NCBI GenBank assembly: GCA_036745875.1 | Contig: DAIOFH010000140.1 | Coordinates: forward strand, 1 to 10,029 | Direction: 5' to 3' | Length of the DNA: 10,029 nucleotides | From: DAIOFH01 sp036745875 | Lineage (GTDB): Bacteria > Planctomycetota > SZUA-567 | Shown: piece after piece, positions 1-6,069 of the stretch | How the letters are laid out: each line of letters begins with the position of its first letter | Numbering within the stretch: the stretch's first letter is position 1 | Position numbers and translations under genes: made by a program | The notes under the pieces: model-generated | Told to the model about the DNA's origin: nothing | The model's database searches: none | Seen by the model: only the letters and a program-made list of their open reading frames with translations

Positions 1-80
1 TTCCAGTGGTTTTATTGACTTTTTTGAGGATTTATCGCTTTTTCAGGTCCGACTATTTTGGATTATGGAAAATATAATAA

Positions 81-110
81 GACCCCTGCTCAAGTCAAAA
101 AGCAGGGGTC
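81..110 (-). terminator. Intrinsic terminator of the chemoreceptor gene, possibly bidirectional
   Basis: A perfect 10-bp stem, GACCCCTGCT (81-90) with AGCAGGGGTC (101-110), encloses a 10-base loop. It lies about 30 bases past the chemoreceptor stop codon at 141. On the minus strand the stem is followed by a T-rich run (TTATTATATTTT). On the plus strand it is followed by ATTTTTAT. It could therefore stop transcripts from either side, but only the minus-strand gene is visible here. Positions 1-80 to the left are AT-rich and show no gene. Confidence 0.8.
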
Positions 111-140
111 ATTTTTATGGTTTGACACGGTTGTTTTCAG

Positions 141-2303
141 TTAAAACCCGTCATCGCCGTCGAGGGGAATGACGTCGTTCGGACGCATGACTTTTTCATC
201 ATTGCGGTCCCTTACCGCCTCCGAAGAATAGTCCGGCATCGGCAGTGCTTTGGCCGGCCTCTTGCCGGCATTGAGGGCATTGCCCGGCGAGGCTTTTTTC
301 TTGGAAGCCTTGCCTTTTCCCGGTTGGGGCCTTTGCACGCCGGCGCCCTGGTTTTTTCCGCCGTAGACAAGCGCCGCCAGTCCTTGGATCAGGTCGTTCA
401 GATCCACCGACTGCTGGGACAGTTCGGACGCCGCCGAAGCGGACTGTTCCGCAGTTGCGGCATTGGACTGGGTGACTTTGTCCATCTGGGCGACTGCCGT
501 ATTGACCTGGTCCACGCCCTGCGCCTGCTCGTTCGTCGCTGTCGATATGTCTGCGACAAGGTTACTGACATTCCGCGTCGCCTCTTCTATTTCCTTGAAG
601 CCGATTGTCAACCTGTCGACGTTCTCTGACCCGTTCCTGACCCGTTCCACCGTGCCCTGGATCAGGTCGGCGGTATCTTTAGCCGCCTGGGCGGAGCGAC
701 CGGCAAGGTTCCTCACCTCGTCGGCGACAACGGCAAAGCCTTTTCCCGCTTCGCCCGCGCGAGCGGCTTCGACTGCGGCGTTCAGGGCAAGGAGGTTGGT
801 CTGGAAGGCGATTTCCTCGATCGTCTTGATGATATTCGAGATTTTTTCCGAAGAATCGGTTATTTCGGCCATGGCCGTGGTGACGTTTTGCACCGTTTCC
901 GAACCATCTTCAACCAGCTTCAGGGTGTCGGTCATGGTGGTACTGGTTTTAATGGTGTTGTCGGCGTTTTGGCGGGTCATAGAGGCCATTTCCTCAAGTG
1001 CGGAGGAGGTTTCCTCCAGCGACGACGCCTGTTCGGTGGCACCCTGAGCCAGTTCGTCGGAACCGGAAGCCAGCTGCCCCGAAATGCGTTCAACATCCAC
1101 GGAGCGGTTGGAAAGTTGGTCGATCGTAAAAGAAAGTTGCCGGGTAATCCGAGTCACCGCGACAATGGACATGGTGATGCCGATAGCCAGGCCGATGATA
1201 CAGACGGCGATAAGAATCCACGACGTACGGGTATAGTCGGACCGAGCCCCCTGCACGGCGGAGGCGGCCAATGCTTCGCCGCTGCTGGCCAGTTCGCCGA
1301 TAAGTTTTGTTTCTTCGAAGCGCGTGGGGTTGCATTCTTCTACAAGTATTCGGTATGCCTCGGTATTGGAGTCACGGCGGGCAAGGTCGTAGATTGTGTT
1401 GTAAAAATCAAAACCGGGTCCACGCTCGGGTTTGATCGTGTCCCAATAAAGGTGGCTTACTTCCAGGAAATCCGGATTGTAATACTTGTCCGGGACCCGA
1501 AATTTGCCTACTTCATAGGTCGCGGTGCCGTCGCCGTTATTTTTGAATTTTCCCCGGATTTCCGCCATGACGGAATCGCTGTAACTTTTAAGCTCGGCGT
1601 CGGAGACTTCCGGATTGGTGAGGATGCGTTCGATTTTATTGAGCAGTCCGGCATAGCGGTTGACTTCGTCCCTGCCGAAAGTGCTGGCCTTGTCCACCAT
1701 GGCCGGATCGTTGTAAAGGATCATGAGCTTTTCCTGCAACTGAACACTTTTCATGGCCTCGATGGTGCCGAGGGCAGTGAACGCCAGTTCTGTTCCCTGC
1801 TCCGTACCCGCAGCCAGGCCCGCCTTGTAAATGCGCTGCAGAGGTTCTTCGAACGAAAGCCAATACTTCAGGCTATCGCCGGTCGCTAAACGCGTGGCGT
1901 AGAAGGAAGTGTTGGCATAGGTGTTATCGTAAATCCTGCCGACGATTTCTTTGTGCTTGTTCCAAGTGGCTTTCAGGCTATTGAGAACAGGGACGTCCTT
2001 GGGTTCGACCTGCATGGAATTCAACTGGGGATCGATACGTTCTGAGGCAAGTTTGTTGATGTTGTCCATTTCCTGTTTCATTTGGTTGCTGTCCGTGGAA
2101 ATTACCATTTCCCTGACGCCGATCAGCACATCCTGCATTTCGGATCGCAGGTCCTTGATCCTGTTGACTTCCGTGGTTATTCCGTTTTGGTACTGGAGGG
2201 CGCCAAAAATGTTATTTAGCGCATAAATGCCCACAAGGCTTATTATTACCGCCACAACTGATAGGCACATGACGATCATGTAGATGCGCATTTTCATTGA
2301 CAT
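141..2303 (-). CDS. Methyl-accepting chemotaxis protein (transmembrane chemoreceptor, no HAMP)
   Basis: This 720-residue chemoreceptor senses a ligand outside the inner membrane and signals through CheA/CheW to the flagellar motor. Residues 7-29 form the first membrane helix, about 30-360 a long periplasmic sensor rich in helices (possibly related to four-helix-bundle sensors), and 362-384 the second membrane helix. The cytoplasmic rod spans about 385-645. Its highly conserved hairpin tip is at 496-533, containing EIAFQTNLLALNAAVEAARA and GKGFAVVADEVRNLA. Glu/Gln-rich stretches resembling methylation helices lie at 422-440 and 591-627. No HAMP pattern is seen after the second membrane helix. 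A flexible Lys/Pro-rich tail of about 75 residues ends in IPLDGDDGF, which may tether the methylation enzymes (inference). The ATG at 2303 follows AAGGA with 8-base spacing. The ligand cannot be told from the sequence. Confidence 0.96.
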   Translation of the reverse strand: MSMKMRIYMIVMCLSVVAVIISLVGIYALNNIFGALQYQNGITTEVNRIKDLRSEMQDVLIGVREMVISTDSNQMKQEMDNINKLASERIDPQLNSMQVEPKDVPVLNSLKATWNKHKEIVGRIYDNTYANTSFYATRLATGDSLKYWLSFEEPLQRIYKAGLAAGTEQGTELAFTALGTIEAMKSVQLQEKLMILYNDPAMVDKASTFGRDEVNRYAGLLNKIERILTNPEVSDAELKSYSDSVMAEIRGKFKNNGDGTATYEVGKFRVPDKYYNPDFLEVSHLYWDTIKPERGPGFDFYNTIYDLARRDSNTEAYRILVEECNPTRFEETKLIGELASSGEALAASAVQGARSDYTRTSWILIAVCIIGLAIGITMSIVAVTRITRQLSFTIDQLSNRSVDVERISGQLASGSDELAQGATEQASSLEETSSALEEMASMTRQNADNTIKTSTTMTDTLKLVEDGSETVQNVTTAMAEITDSSEKISNIIKTIEEIAFQTNLLALNAAVEAARAGEAGKGFAVVADEVRNLAGRSAQAAKDTADLIQGTVERVRNGSENVDRLTIGFKEIEEATRNVSNLVADISTATNEQAQGVDQVNTAVAQMDKVTQSNAATAEQSASAASELSQQSVDLNDLIQGLAALVYGGKNQGAGVQRPQPGKGKASKKKASPGNALNAGKRPAKALPMPDYSSEAVRDRNDEKVMRPNDVIPLDGDDGF

Positions 2304-2363
2304 GACGTTTTTCCTTTCCGCTAATGCTGGAATACTAATTTCAATAAATTAGTTTACTTTGGG

Positions 2364-2392
2364 ACTGTAGCATAAACCGAGAGTATTGTCTA
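2364..2392 (-). promoter_or_regulatory. Sigma70-like extended -10 promoter of the chemoreceptor gene
   Basis: Read on the minus strand, TAGACA (2392-2387) is separated by 17 bases from TACAGT (2369-2364), and TGC just before the -10 box makes it an extended -10 element. Transcription would start near 2357, giving a leader of about 55 bases before the ATG at 2303. No sigma28-like flagellar promoter was recognised, so the receptor may be expressed by the housekeeping sigma factor. Confidence 0.55.
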
Positions 2393-2418
2393 ATATTATT
2401 ATGCAGAATTTATCGATG

Positions 2419-2448
2419 GTATTCATGCTGTCTAAAGATTATGAATAC
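2419..2448. repeat. 8-bp perfect inverted repeat upstream of the chemoreceptor promoter
   Basis: GTATTCAT (2419-2426) and ATGAATAC (2441-2448) are separated by 14 bases. The repeat sits about 27 bases upstream of the -35 box of the chemoreceptor promoter, where an activator site could be. It lies in the 253-bp gap between the chemoreceptor start and the glycosyltransferase stop, which holds no other gene. A TTATC motif at 2410-2414 lies next to it. Function is unknown. Confidence 0.3.
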
Positions 2449-2556
2449 ATTTTTCTAAGAGAGTATATAATTTAGGGATCGGCCACAATCTTCTGACCCC
2501 TGATTAATTGTGAAACTGATAAATTCGGAAGTTGTCATAGTGTTGGTGCTTGGAAA

Positions 2557-3216
2557 TCAATGTTGCCGCCACAGCCGCCAGACCATTTTGAAGAACCGAA
2601 CCGTGTCGGCCACGGGATTGATGGCGCTGACCTCGTCGCCATATATGGTGCTTACCGGCACCGATGTGACACGACAGCCTTTTCTTCCCATGGCGACAAT
2701 CATCTCTCCTTCGAAATCATAGTTACGCGATTCCACTTGCACCTGGTTCCAGGCCGATAGGCGCACCAGCCGATAACCACATTGGGTATCGGGTACGGTG
2801 ACGCCGGCAAGGGAGCTGAGAATAAAGCTGGTTACGCGGTTTGTCCAAAGCCGGGCGAACGGCATGTCTTTCACGTCGGCCATGCGGTTGCCGATGACCA
2901 GGTCGGTGTTTTCGGCGACAGCCAGGAAGCGCGGGATCTCCTCCGGTGCGTGCTGCCCGTCGGCATCAAGGCACAATGCGGCGTCGATGCCCTGTTTGGC
3001 AAGGTGGTCGAAGCCGACGACCAGTGACGCGCCTTTTCCCATGTTCGTGGAGTTTACAACGACCTCTGCTCCGGCCTCCCGGGCGATTTCGCTGGTTCTG
3101 TCCCCCGAACCGTCGTCAATGACGAAAACCCGGTCCAAATGCAACCGGGTTCTTGTGACGACATCGGCGATATGTTTTTCTTCCTTGAAAGCGGGTATCA
3201 GGGCGGCTATTTTCAC
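2557..3216 (-). CDS. Family 2 glycosyltransferase, dolichyl/polyprenyl-phosphate mannosyltransferase (DPM1)-like
   Basis: This 219-residue cytoplasmic enzyme has a GT-A fold of the GT2 family. It should transfer a sugar from a nucleotide-sugar donor to a lipid phosphate or glycan acceptor. Visible motifs are the N-terminal strand KIAALIPAFKEE (residues 2-13), the nucleotide-binding DDGSGD (34-39), the metal-binding DADGQH (84-89), and DTQCGYRL (143-150), typical of DPM1-like enzymes. It has no membrane segment, so it corresponds to the minimal catalytic form. The start is GTG at 3216: its GTGA overlaps the stop of the upstream flavodiiron gene by 4 bases, and GGAG lies 5 bases upstream inside that gene. 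The open frame runs on to 3633, but that part lies inside the flavodiiron gene. Donor and acceptor are unknown, and the pairing with a flavodiiron protein is not explained by function. Confidence 0.92.
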   Translation of the reverse strand: MKIAALIPAFKEEKHIADVVTRTRLHLDRVFVIDDGSGDRTSEIAREAGAEVVVNSTNMGKGASLVVGFDHLAKQGIDAALCLDADGQHAPEEIPRFLAVAENTDLVIGNRMADVKDMPFARLWTNRVTSFILSSLAGVTVPDTQCGYRLVRLSAWNQVQVESRNYDFEGEMIVAMGRKGCRVTSVPVSTIYGDEVSAINPVADTVRFFKMVWRLWRQH

Positions 3217-4400
3217 TTGCACTCCAGTGCTTTGGATGCAAGGAGTTTGCCGGCTTCTTTCGCCTCGTCCAGTACATCCTGTGTTGGACGCCAGGCGCAC
3301 TTGAGGACGGGGCGGATGATTTCGTACTTGCCGTTTTTGAGATACTCCTCGACCTGGTCGGGCCCGCCTTTTGCTCCCCAGCCGTAGGAGCCGAAGGCAA
3401 AGCCGGCCTTGTTCGACGCCCGCATCCCCTGCATGTAGACCAAAGCCGCGGCGGCGGCAGGCATCAGCAAGCCGTTCAGGGTGGAGGAGCCGAAGGCAAA
3501 AGCGGCGGAATCCATGAATTCCGTCGCAATGTGGGTGAGGTCGGTATGGCGGACGTGCATGAGGGTGGCGTAGACGCCGGGCTGGTCCGCGCCATCGACG
3601 ATCGCTTCTGCGATACGGGCGGTCGAGTCCCACATGGAGTCGTAAAATATGGTAACCTTGGATTTGTTTTTGTTGGCGGCCCAGTTTTGATAGGCCGAGA
3701 GGATGACGTCGAGGTTTTTCCTCCAGATGAGTCCGTGGGACGGCGCTATCATTTTTATTTCCAAGCCTTTGGCCGCATCGAGGACCTTCTGGACGAAATT
3801 GCTGTAGGGGATGACGATATTGGCGTAATAGGTTTTGGCTTCCTCCATGACGATGGCAAGGTCGACTTCGTCGTCAAAGCGTTCCGCCGTCGCGAAGTGC
3901 TGGCCGAAAGCATCCATGGAGAACAGCAGTTTATCCTCGGGGACATAGGTGAACATGGAATCGGGCCAATGCACCATGGGGGTTTCAATAAACTTGAGAG
4001 TCCGCTTGCCGAGGGTGATTTCATCGCCGGTTTTGACTATGCGCCAGTTCCAGTCTTCGCCGCCGAAATAGCTGACGACATGCTTTTTGCATTTCTCATT
4101 GGTGATGATTTGGGCGTTGGGTAGCGCTTTGGCGACCAGGGGGAAGGCGGACGTATGGTCGGGTTCCGCGTGGTTGCAGATGATATACTTGATCGACTGC
4201 GGATCGATGAACGCCTTGATATGGTCCAGCCACTTGTCGAAAAAAGGCGCCTTGACGGTGTCGATGACGGCATTTTCCTTGTCCTGGATAAGGTAGGAGT
4301 TGTACGTCGCGCCGCGGCTGGTGACATAGGAATGGAAGTCGCGGACGTTCCAGTCGACTGCGCCGACCCAATCGATGCCGGGGAAAAGAGTGGTACGCAT
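3213..4400 (-). CDS. fprA: Flavodiiron protein, class A (A-type flavoprotein, O2/NO reductase)
   Basis: This 395-residue cytoplasmic enzyme reduces O2 to water and/or NO to N2O in anaerobes, usually taking electrons from rubredoxin. The N-terminal metallo-beta-lactamase-like domain (about 1-245) keeps all the diiron positions: H77, E79 and D81 in HAEPDH, H144 in HWPDSMF, D163 in MDAFGQH and H222 in PSHGLIW. A flavodoxin domain (about 249-395) follows, with the FMN phosphate loop around 251-263 (YDSMWDSTARIAE), GSSTLNG at 304-310 and GSYGWGAKGG at 337-346. No fused rubredoxin or oxidoreductase domain is present, which defines class A, and no rubredoxin gene is in the window. The ATG at 4400 is preceded by AGGAG (4415-4411) with 10-base spacing. 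A GTG at 4430 extends the frame, but the Shine-Dalgarno lies inside that extension. It is the first gene of an operon with the glycosyltransferase. Confidence 0.96.
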   Translation of the reverse strand: MRTTLFPGIDWVGAVDWNVRDFHSYVTSRGATYNSYLIQDKENAVIDTVKAPFFDKWLDHIKAFIDPQSIKYIICNHAEPDHTSAFPLVAKALPNAQIITNEKCKKHVVSYFGGEDWNWRIVKTGDEITLGKRTLKFIETPMVHWPDSMFTYVPEDKLLFSMDAFGQHFATAERFDDEVDLAIVMEEAKTYYANIVIPYSNFVQKVLDAAKGLEIKMIAPSHGLIWRKNLDVILSAYQNWAANKNKSKVTIFYDSMWDSTARIAEAIVDGADQPGVYATLMHVRHTDLTHIATEFMDSAAFAFGSSTLNGLLMPAAAAALVYMQGMRASNKAGFAFGSYGWGAKGGPDQVEEYLKNGKYEIIRPVLKCAWRPTQDVLDEAKEAGKLLASKALECK

Positions 4401-4439
4401 GGGTGTTGTTCTCCTAATAGCTGGTGCCACGGTAGTTAC

Positions 4440-4453
4440 GGAAAATCAAATTT
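4440..4453. repeat. 14-bp direct repeat, copy 1 (fprA upstream region)
   Basis: GGAAAATCAAATTT occurs here and again, identical, at 4507-4520, 67 bases away. Both copies lie upstream of the flavodiiron gene, at about 40-53 and 107-120 bases from its start codon. Identical spaced repeats in a promoter region suggest a binding site for a regulator. The identity of the protein is unknown. Confidence 0.5.
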
Positions 4454-4455
4454 GG

Positions 4456-4557
4456 GGTTGCCATGGTTTTGGGCGGCCTTGGCATAATAATCGACAAAAA
4501 ACGACAGGAAAATCAAATTTTTATCGATTATTGAGGCCGGCATGGATTTTGGCAACC
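4456..4557. repeat. Large imperfect inverted repeat upstream of fprA
   Basis: The left arm (4456-4494) and right arm (4524-4557) pair over GGTTGCCA/TGGCAACC at the outer ends, GGCCT/AGGCC in the middle and AATAATCGA/TCGATTATT at the inner ends. Mismatches and a 5-base length difference separate these blocks. The 29-base loop (4495-4523) contains the second copy of the 14-bp direct repeat. It has no long T run after either arm, so it is not a plain terminator. It could be a leader hairpin of the fprA transcript, a paired operator, or a remnant of a small mobile repeat. Confidence 0.45.
4507..4520. repeat. 14-bp direct repeat, copy 2 (inside the hairpin loop)
   Basis: This is the second identical copy of GGAAAATCAAATTT, sitting in the loop of the inverted repeat. 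On the minus strand it reads AAATTTGATTTTCC and contains TTGATT, which could act as a weak -35 box of the fprA promoter. No convincing -10 box follows at 16-18 bases. Confidence 0.5.
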
Positions 4558-4581
4558 AAAAAAAGACCGGAGATCCACTCC

Positions 4582-4683
4582 ATGGAAAACAATTCACCTT
4601 CTATGGCGGAATTAATGGGAATTTCGTTAAAGAAAAAAGCGCGTTTCGACGATAAACAGAGACATATCGTGAAATTCCTCTAG
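4582..4683 (+). CDS. Possible small protein, 33 residues, unrecognised
   Basis: A short frame begins at ATG 4582, with GGAG 9 bases upstream, and ends in TAG at 4683. The product is MENNSPSMAELMGISLKKKA followed by 13 further residues (RFDDKQRHIVKFL). It is hydrophilic and basic in its second half, with no signal or membrane segment. It fills the space between the fprA inverted repeat and the first of the plus-strand promoters, which begins 2 bases after its stop. I recognise no family. It may simply be a chance frame; the fitting Shine-Dalgarno and the amino-acid composition are the only support. Confidence 0.3.
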   Translation: MENNSPSMAELMGISLKKKARFDDKQRHIVKFL

Positions 4684-4684
4684 A

Positions 4685-4713
4685 TTTACTGGCGCGTGAG
4701 ATATCTGTATAAT
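4685..4713 (+). promoter_or_regulatory. Promoter P1 upstream of the secreted repeat protein
   Basis: TTTACT (4685-4690), a 17-base spacer and a consensus TATAAT (4708-4713) preceded by TG. It would start a transcript near 4720, about 290 bases before the coding start at 5010. The first GATAA/TTATC pair (4726-4742) lies just after this start. Confidence 0.45.
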
Positions 4714-4736
4714 CGCGGTTTATACGATAAAAATAA

Positions 4737-4754
4737 CTTATCCGGACACGGTGA
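4737..4754 (+). repeat. CTTATC(C)GGACACGG direct repeat, copy 1
   Basis: CTTATCCGGACACGGTGA here matches CTTATCGGACACGGGGA at 4912-4928, apart from one missing C and one T/G change. The GC-rich GGACACGG half stands out in otherwise AT-rich DNA. The TTATC part belongs to the motif cluster. Confidence 0.5.
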
Positions 4755-4757
4755 ATG

Positions 4758-4786
4758 TTGACGTTTGCGGATTGATAGGGTATGAT
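4758..4786 (+). promoter_or_regulatory. Promoter P2 upstream of the secreted repeat protein
   Basis: TTGACG (4758-4763), a 17-base spacer and TATGAT (4781-4786): five of six consensus matches in each box, the best sigma70-like promoter in the window. The inverted repeat GATAAA/TTTATC at 4784-4801 overlaps the last -10 bases and the expected start, the classic place for a repressor. Confidence 0.6.
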
Positions 4787-4821
4787 AAATAATACTTTAT
4801 CGGGAGTAATGACGGTATTTT

Positions 4822-4835
4822 ATGACATTAGTCAT
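4822..4835. repeat. Small inverted repeat ATGAC-ATTA-GTCAT
   Basis: A perfect 5-bp inverted repeat with a 4-base centre lies 10 bases upstream of the P3 -35 box, a possible activator or repressor half-site pair. It is short and could be chance. Confidence 0.3.
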
Positions 4836-4845
4836 GTTTTTTTGC

Positions 4846-4874
4846 TTGACATTGCCGAGGGAAAAGTGTGAAAT
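4846..4874 (+). promoter_or_regulatory. Promoter P3, nearest to the secreted repeat protein
   Basis: A consensus TTGACA (4846-4851) is followed after 17 bases by TGAAAT (4869-4874), which matches the -10 consensus at four positions. Transcription from near 4881 would give a leader of about 130 bases that starts with the hairpin CTCTC (4883-4887) / GAGAG (4896-4900). The good -35 and poor -10 suit an activated promoter. Confidence 0.5.
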
Positions 4875-4911
4875 AGTCTTATCTCTCGATAAAATGAGAG
4901 AAAGTATGGTG

Positions 4912-4928
4912 CTTATCGGACACGGGGA
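4912..4928 (+). repeat. CTTATC(C)GGACACGG direct repeat, copy 2
   Basis: Second copy of the repeat at 4737-4754, in the leader downstream of P3. Together with the GATAA at 4927 it makes the inverted pair TTATC-9-GATAA. Confidence 0.5.
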
Positions 4929-5009
4929 TAATATGTAGTCTGATAACTCGATATTATATTTTAGTGGAAAATCGTAGGTTTATCAGTCGTTGTTGTGAAG
5001 GAGGAGAAA

Positions 5010-5999
5010 ATGCGTAAAGTTATGTTTTTAGGCGTTATGGCATTCGCCATGTTCAGCGCTGTCGCCATGGCCGCCACGCCCGGCGAAGAAGTTCCGTTCC
5101 GCGAAGGCGAGCCCATGCCGCCCGCCCCTCCAGGAATGTCCTGGTGCCTGATCCAGAAGCCCGCAGTGTATGAAAACGTCACCGAGACCGTGACTGTCCG
5201 CCCGTCCGCAACCTTCCAGGTTCCGGTTCCCGGCGAATACTCCACCAGGCAGGAAACGATTCCCTGCGTCCCCGCCTACCGCGTGGGCAAGGTCATCCCG
5301 GCTCAGTTCCGCGCCGAAGGCGTTCCCTATACCTGTCAGGAAGAGTACACCGTTCTTGAAGTCGTTCCGCCGGAATTCGCCGACGTCCCGCAGAAGGTCG
5401 AAGTCTGCCCCGCTTACGAGCAGATCACCATTGTTCCCGCGCAGTTCCGCGACGTCCCGAAGCGTTTGATGGTCGAACCTGCACGCAAGTCCTTCCAACA
5501 GGTCGCCTGTGACGATGCCAACCTTTGCTGGACGGTTTGCGAATCGCCCGCCAAGTACCGTGACGTCATCACCAAGGAATTGGTCGCCGACGCCCAGGAA
5601 AAGCGCGTCGCGGTCCCCGCGCAGTTCAAGGAAATCATGGTTCGTAAGGTCGTCAGGCCCGCCCAGGTCCGTGAAGTCAAGGTTCCGGCCCGCCAGGCCA
5701 ACTACCAGCGCAACGTAGTCGCCACTGCGGCCCGCGTTGAATGGCAGACCGTCCCGGCCCAGACTCAGAACGTCCCGGTCGTTGTCGAAACCAAGGCTCC
5801 CGGCTTCACCAACCAGGCGATTCCGGAGAAGAAGGAAACGATCGCCCGCCGCGTCCTCAAGGCTCCTGCCTCCATGGTATGGCGTCTCCAGGCAAATAGC
5901 CAGGTTTACAGCGCGACCGCGACCCGTTGCACCTTGCCCGCCAACACCTGCAACATCCCGAACTGCGGTGATCACGCCGGCCGTTATAACCTGAAATAA
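5010..5999 (+). CDS. Secreted repeat protein of unknown function, cysteine-containing
   Basis: The 329-residue product has a Sec signal peptide, with a hydrophobic core at residues 5-20 and likely cleavage after AMA (21/22). The mature part consists of degenerate repeats of roughly 15-23 residues of the form PA-[YF]-xxV-xxxVxVxPA. Clear units begin near 51 (PAVYENVTETVTVRPSA), 120 (PPEFADVPQKVEVCPA), 143 (PAQFRDVPKRLMVEPA) and 203 (PAQFKEIMVRKVVRPA), with weaker units up to about 290. Ten cysteines (46, 86, 109, 133, 167, 173, 177, 307, 314, 319) suggest disulfides. The alternating Val pattern predicts beta strands. Similar repeat strings occur in some OmpA-like cell-envelope proteins, but no OmpA domain, lipobox or C-terminal barrel signal is present. 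The start is ATG 5010 after AAGGAGGAG; a GTG at 4995 lies upstream of that site and is rejected. Its own promoters and terminator make it a single-gene unit. The function is not known. Confidence 0.85.
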   Translation: MRKVMFLGVMAFAMFSAVAMAATPGEEVPFREGEPMPPAPPGMSWCLIQKPAVYENVTETVTVRPSATFQVPVPGEYSTRQETIPCVPAYRVGKVIPAQFRAEGVPYTCQEEYTVLEVVPPEFADVPQKVEVCPAYEQITIVPAQFRDVPKRLMVEPARKSFQQVACDDANLCWTVCESPAKYRDVITKELVADAQEKRVAVPAQFKEIMVRKVVRPAQVREVKVPARQANYQRNVVATAARVEWQTVPAQTQNVPVVVETKAPGFTNQAIPEKKETIARRVLKAPASMVWRLQANSQVYSATATRCTLPANTCNIPNCGDHAGRYNLK

Positions 6000-6034
6000 G
6001 TAACCGGTGCGACTCGAAGTTCCAAAAAAATACC

Positions 6035-6069
6035 AAACAGTGCCTGCTTTCGAGCAGGCACTGTTTTTT
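6035..6069 (+). terminator. Intrinsic terminator of the secreted repeat protein gene
   Basis: A perfect 14-bp stem (6035-6048 with 6053-6066, core CAGTGCCTGCT) is closed by a stable TTCG tetraloop. It is followed by a T run ending at 6069, 35 bases after the stop codon. This is the strongest terminator in the window. Confidence 0.92.

Larger units (their letters stand above)
4726..4986. promoter_or_regulatory. Cluster of ten GATAA/TTATC motifs in five inverted pairs (candidate operator array)
   Basis: GATAA occurs at 4726, 4784, 4888, 4927 and 4942, and TTATC at 4738, 4797, 4879, 4913 and 4980. They fall into five inverted pairs: 4726/4738, 4784/4797, 4879/4888, 4913/4927 and 4942/4980. Spacers are 7, 8, 4, 9 and 33 bases. 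The pairs lie between and over the three promoter-like elements. The second pair forms the perfect inverted repeat GATAAA-TAATAC-TTTATC (4784-4801) on the P2 -10 box and start site. In sequence this AT-rich about one motif would be expected by chance (rough estimate), so the cluster is unlikely to be random. The regulator is unknown. Confidence 0.5.

Noticed and set aside
888..1889. 333-codon open frame on the plus strand, opposite the chemoreceptor
   Set aside because: Fully antisense to a confidently identified chemoreceptor. The translation has no recognisable domain and is explained by the codon bias of the real gene.
2419..2448. Inverted repeat as terminator of the glycosyltransferase operon
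   Set aside because: On the minus strand no T run follows the stem; the ATTTTT lies on the plus-strand side, where no gene ends.
3217..3633. N-terminal extension of the glycosyltransferase frame up to 3633
   Set aside because: It overlaps fprA in another frame, has an Arg/Pro-rich composition, and the GT2 fold starts exactly at KIAALIPAF after the GTG at 3216.
3531..4124. 197-codon open frame on the plus strand, opposite fprA
   Set aside because: Antisense shadow of the flavodiiron gene, whose metal ligands are intact; no domain or ribosome site supports the shadow.
4418..4435. Sigma54-type -24 element (TGGCAC) upstream of fprA
   Set aside because: The -24 half is present on the minus strand, but the sequence at -12 is ATTA, not TTGC, and it is too close to the start codon.
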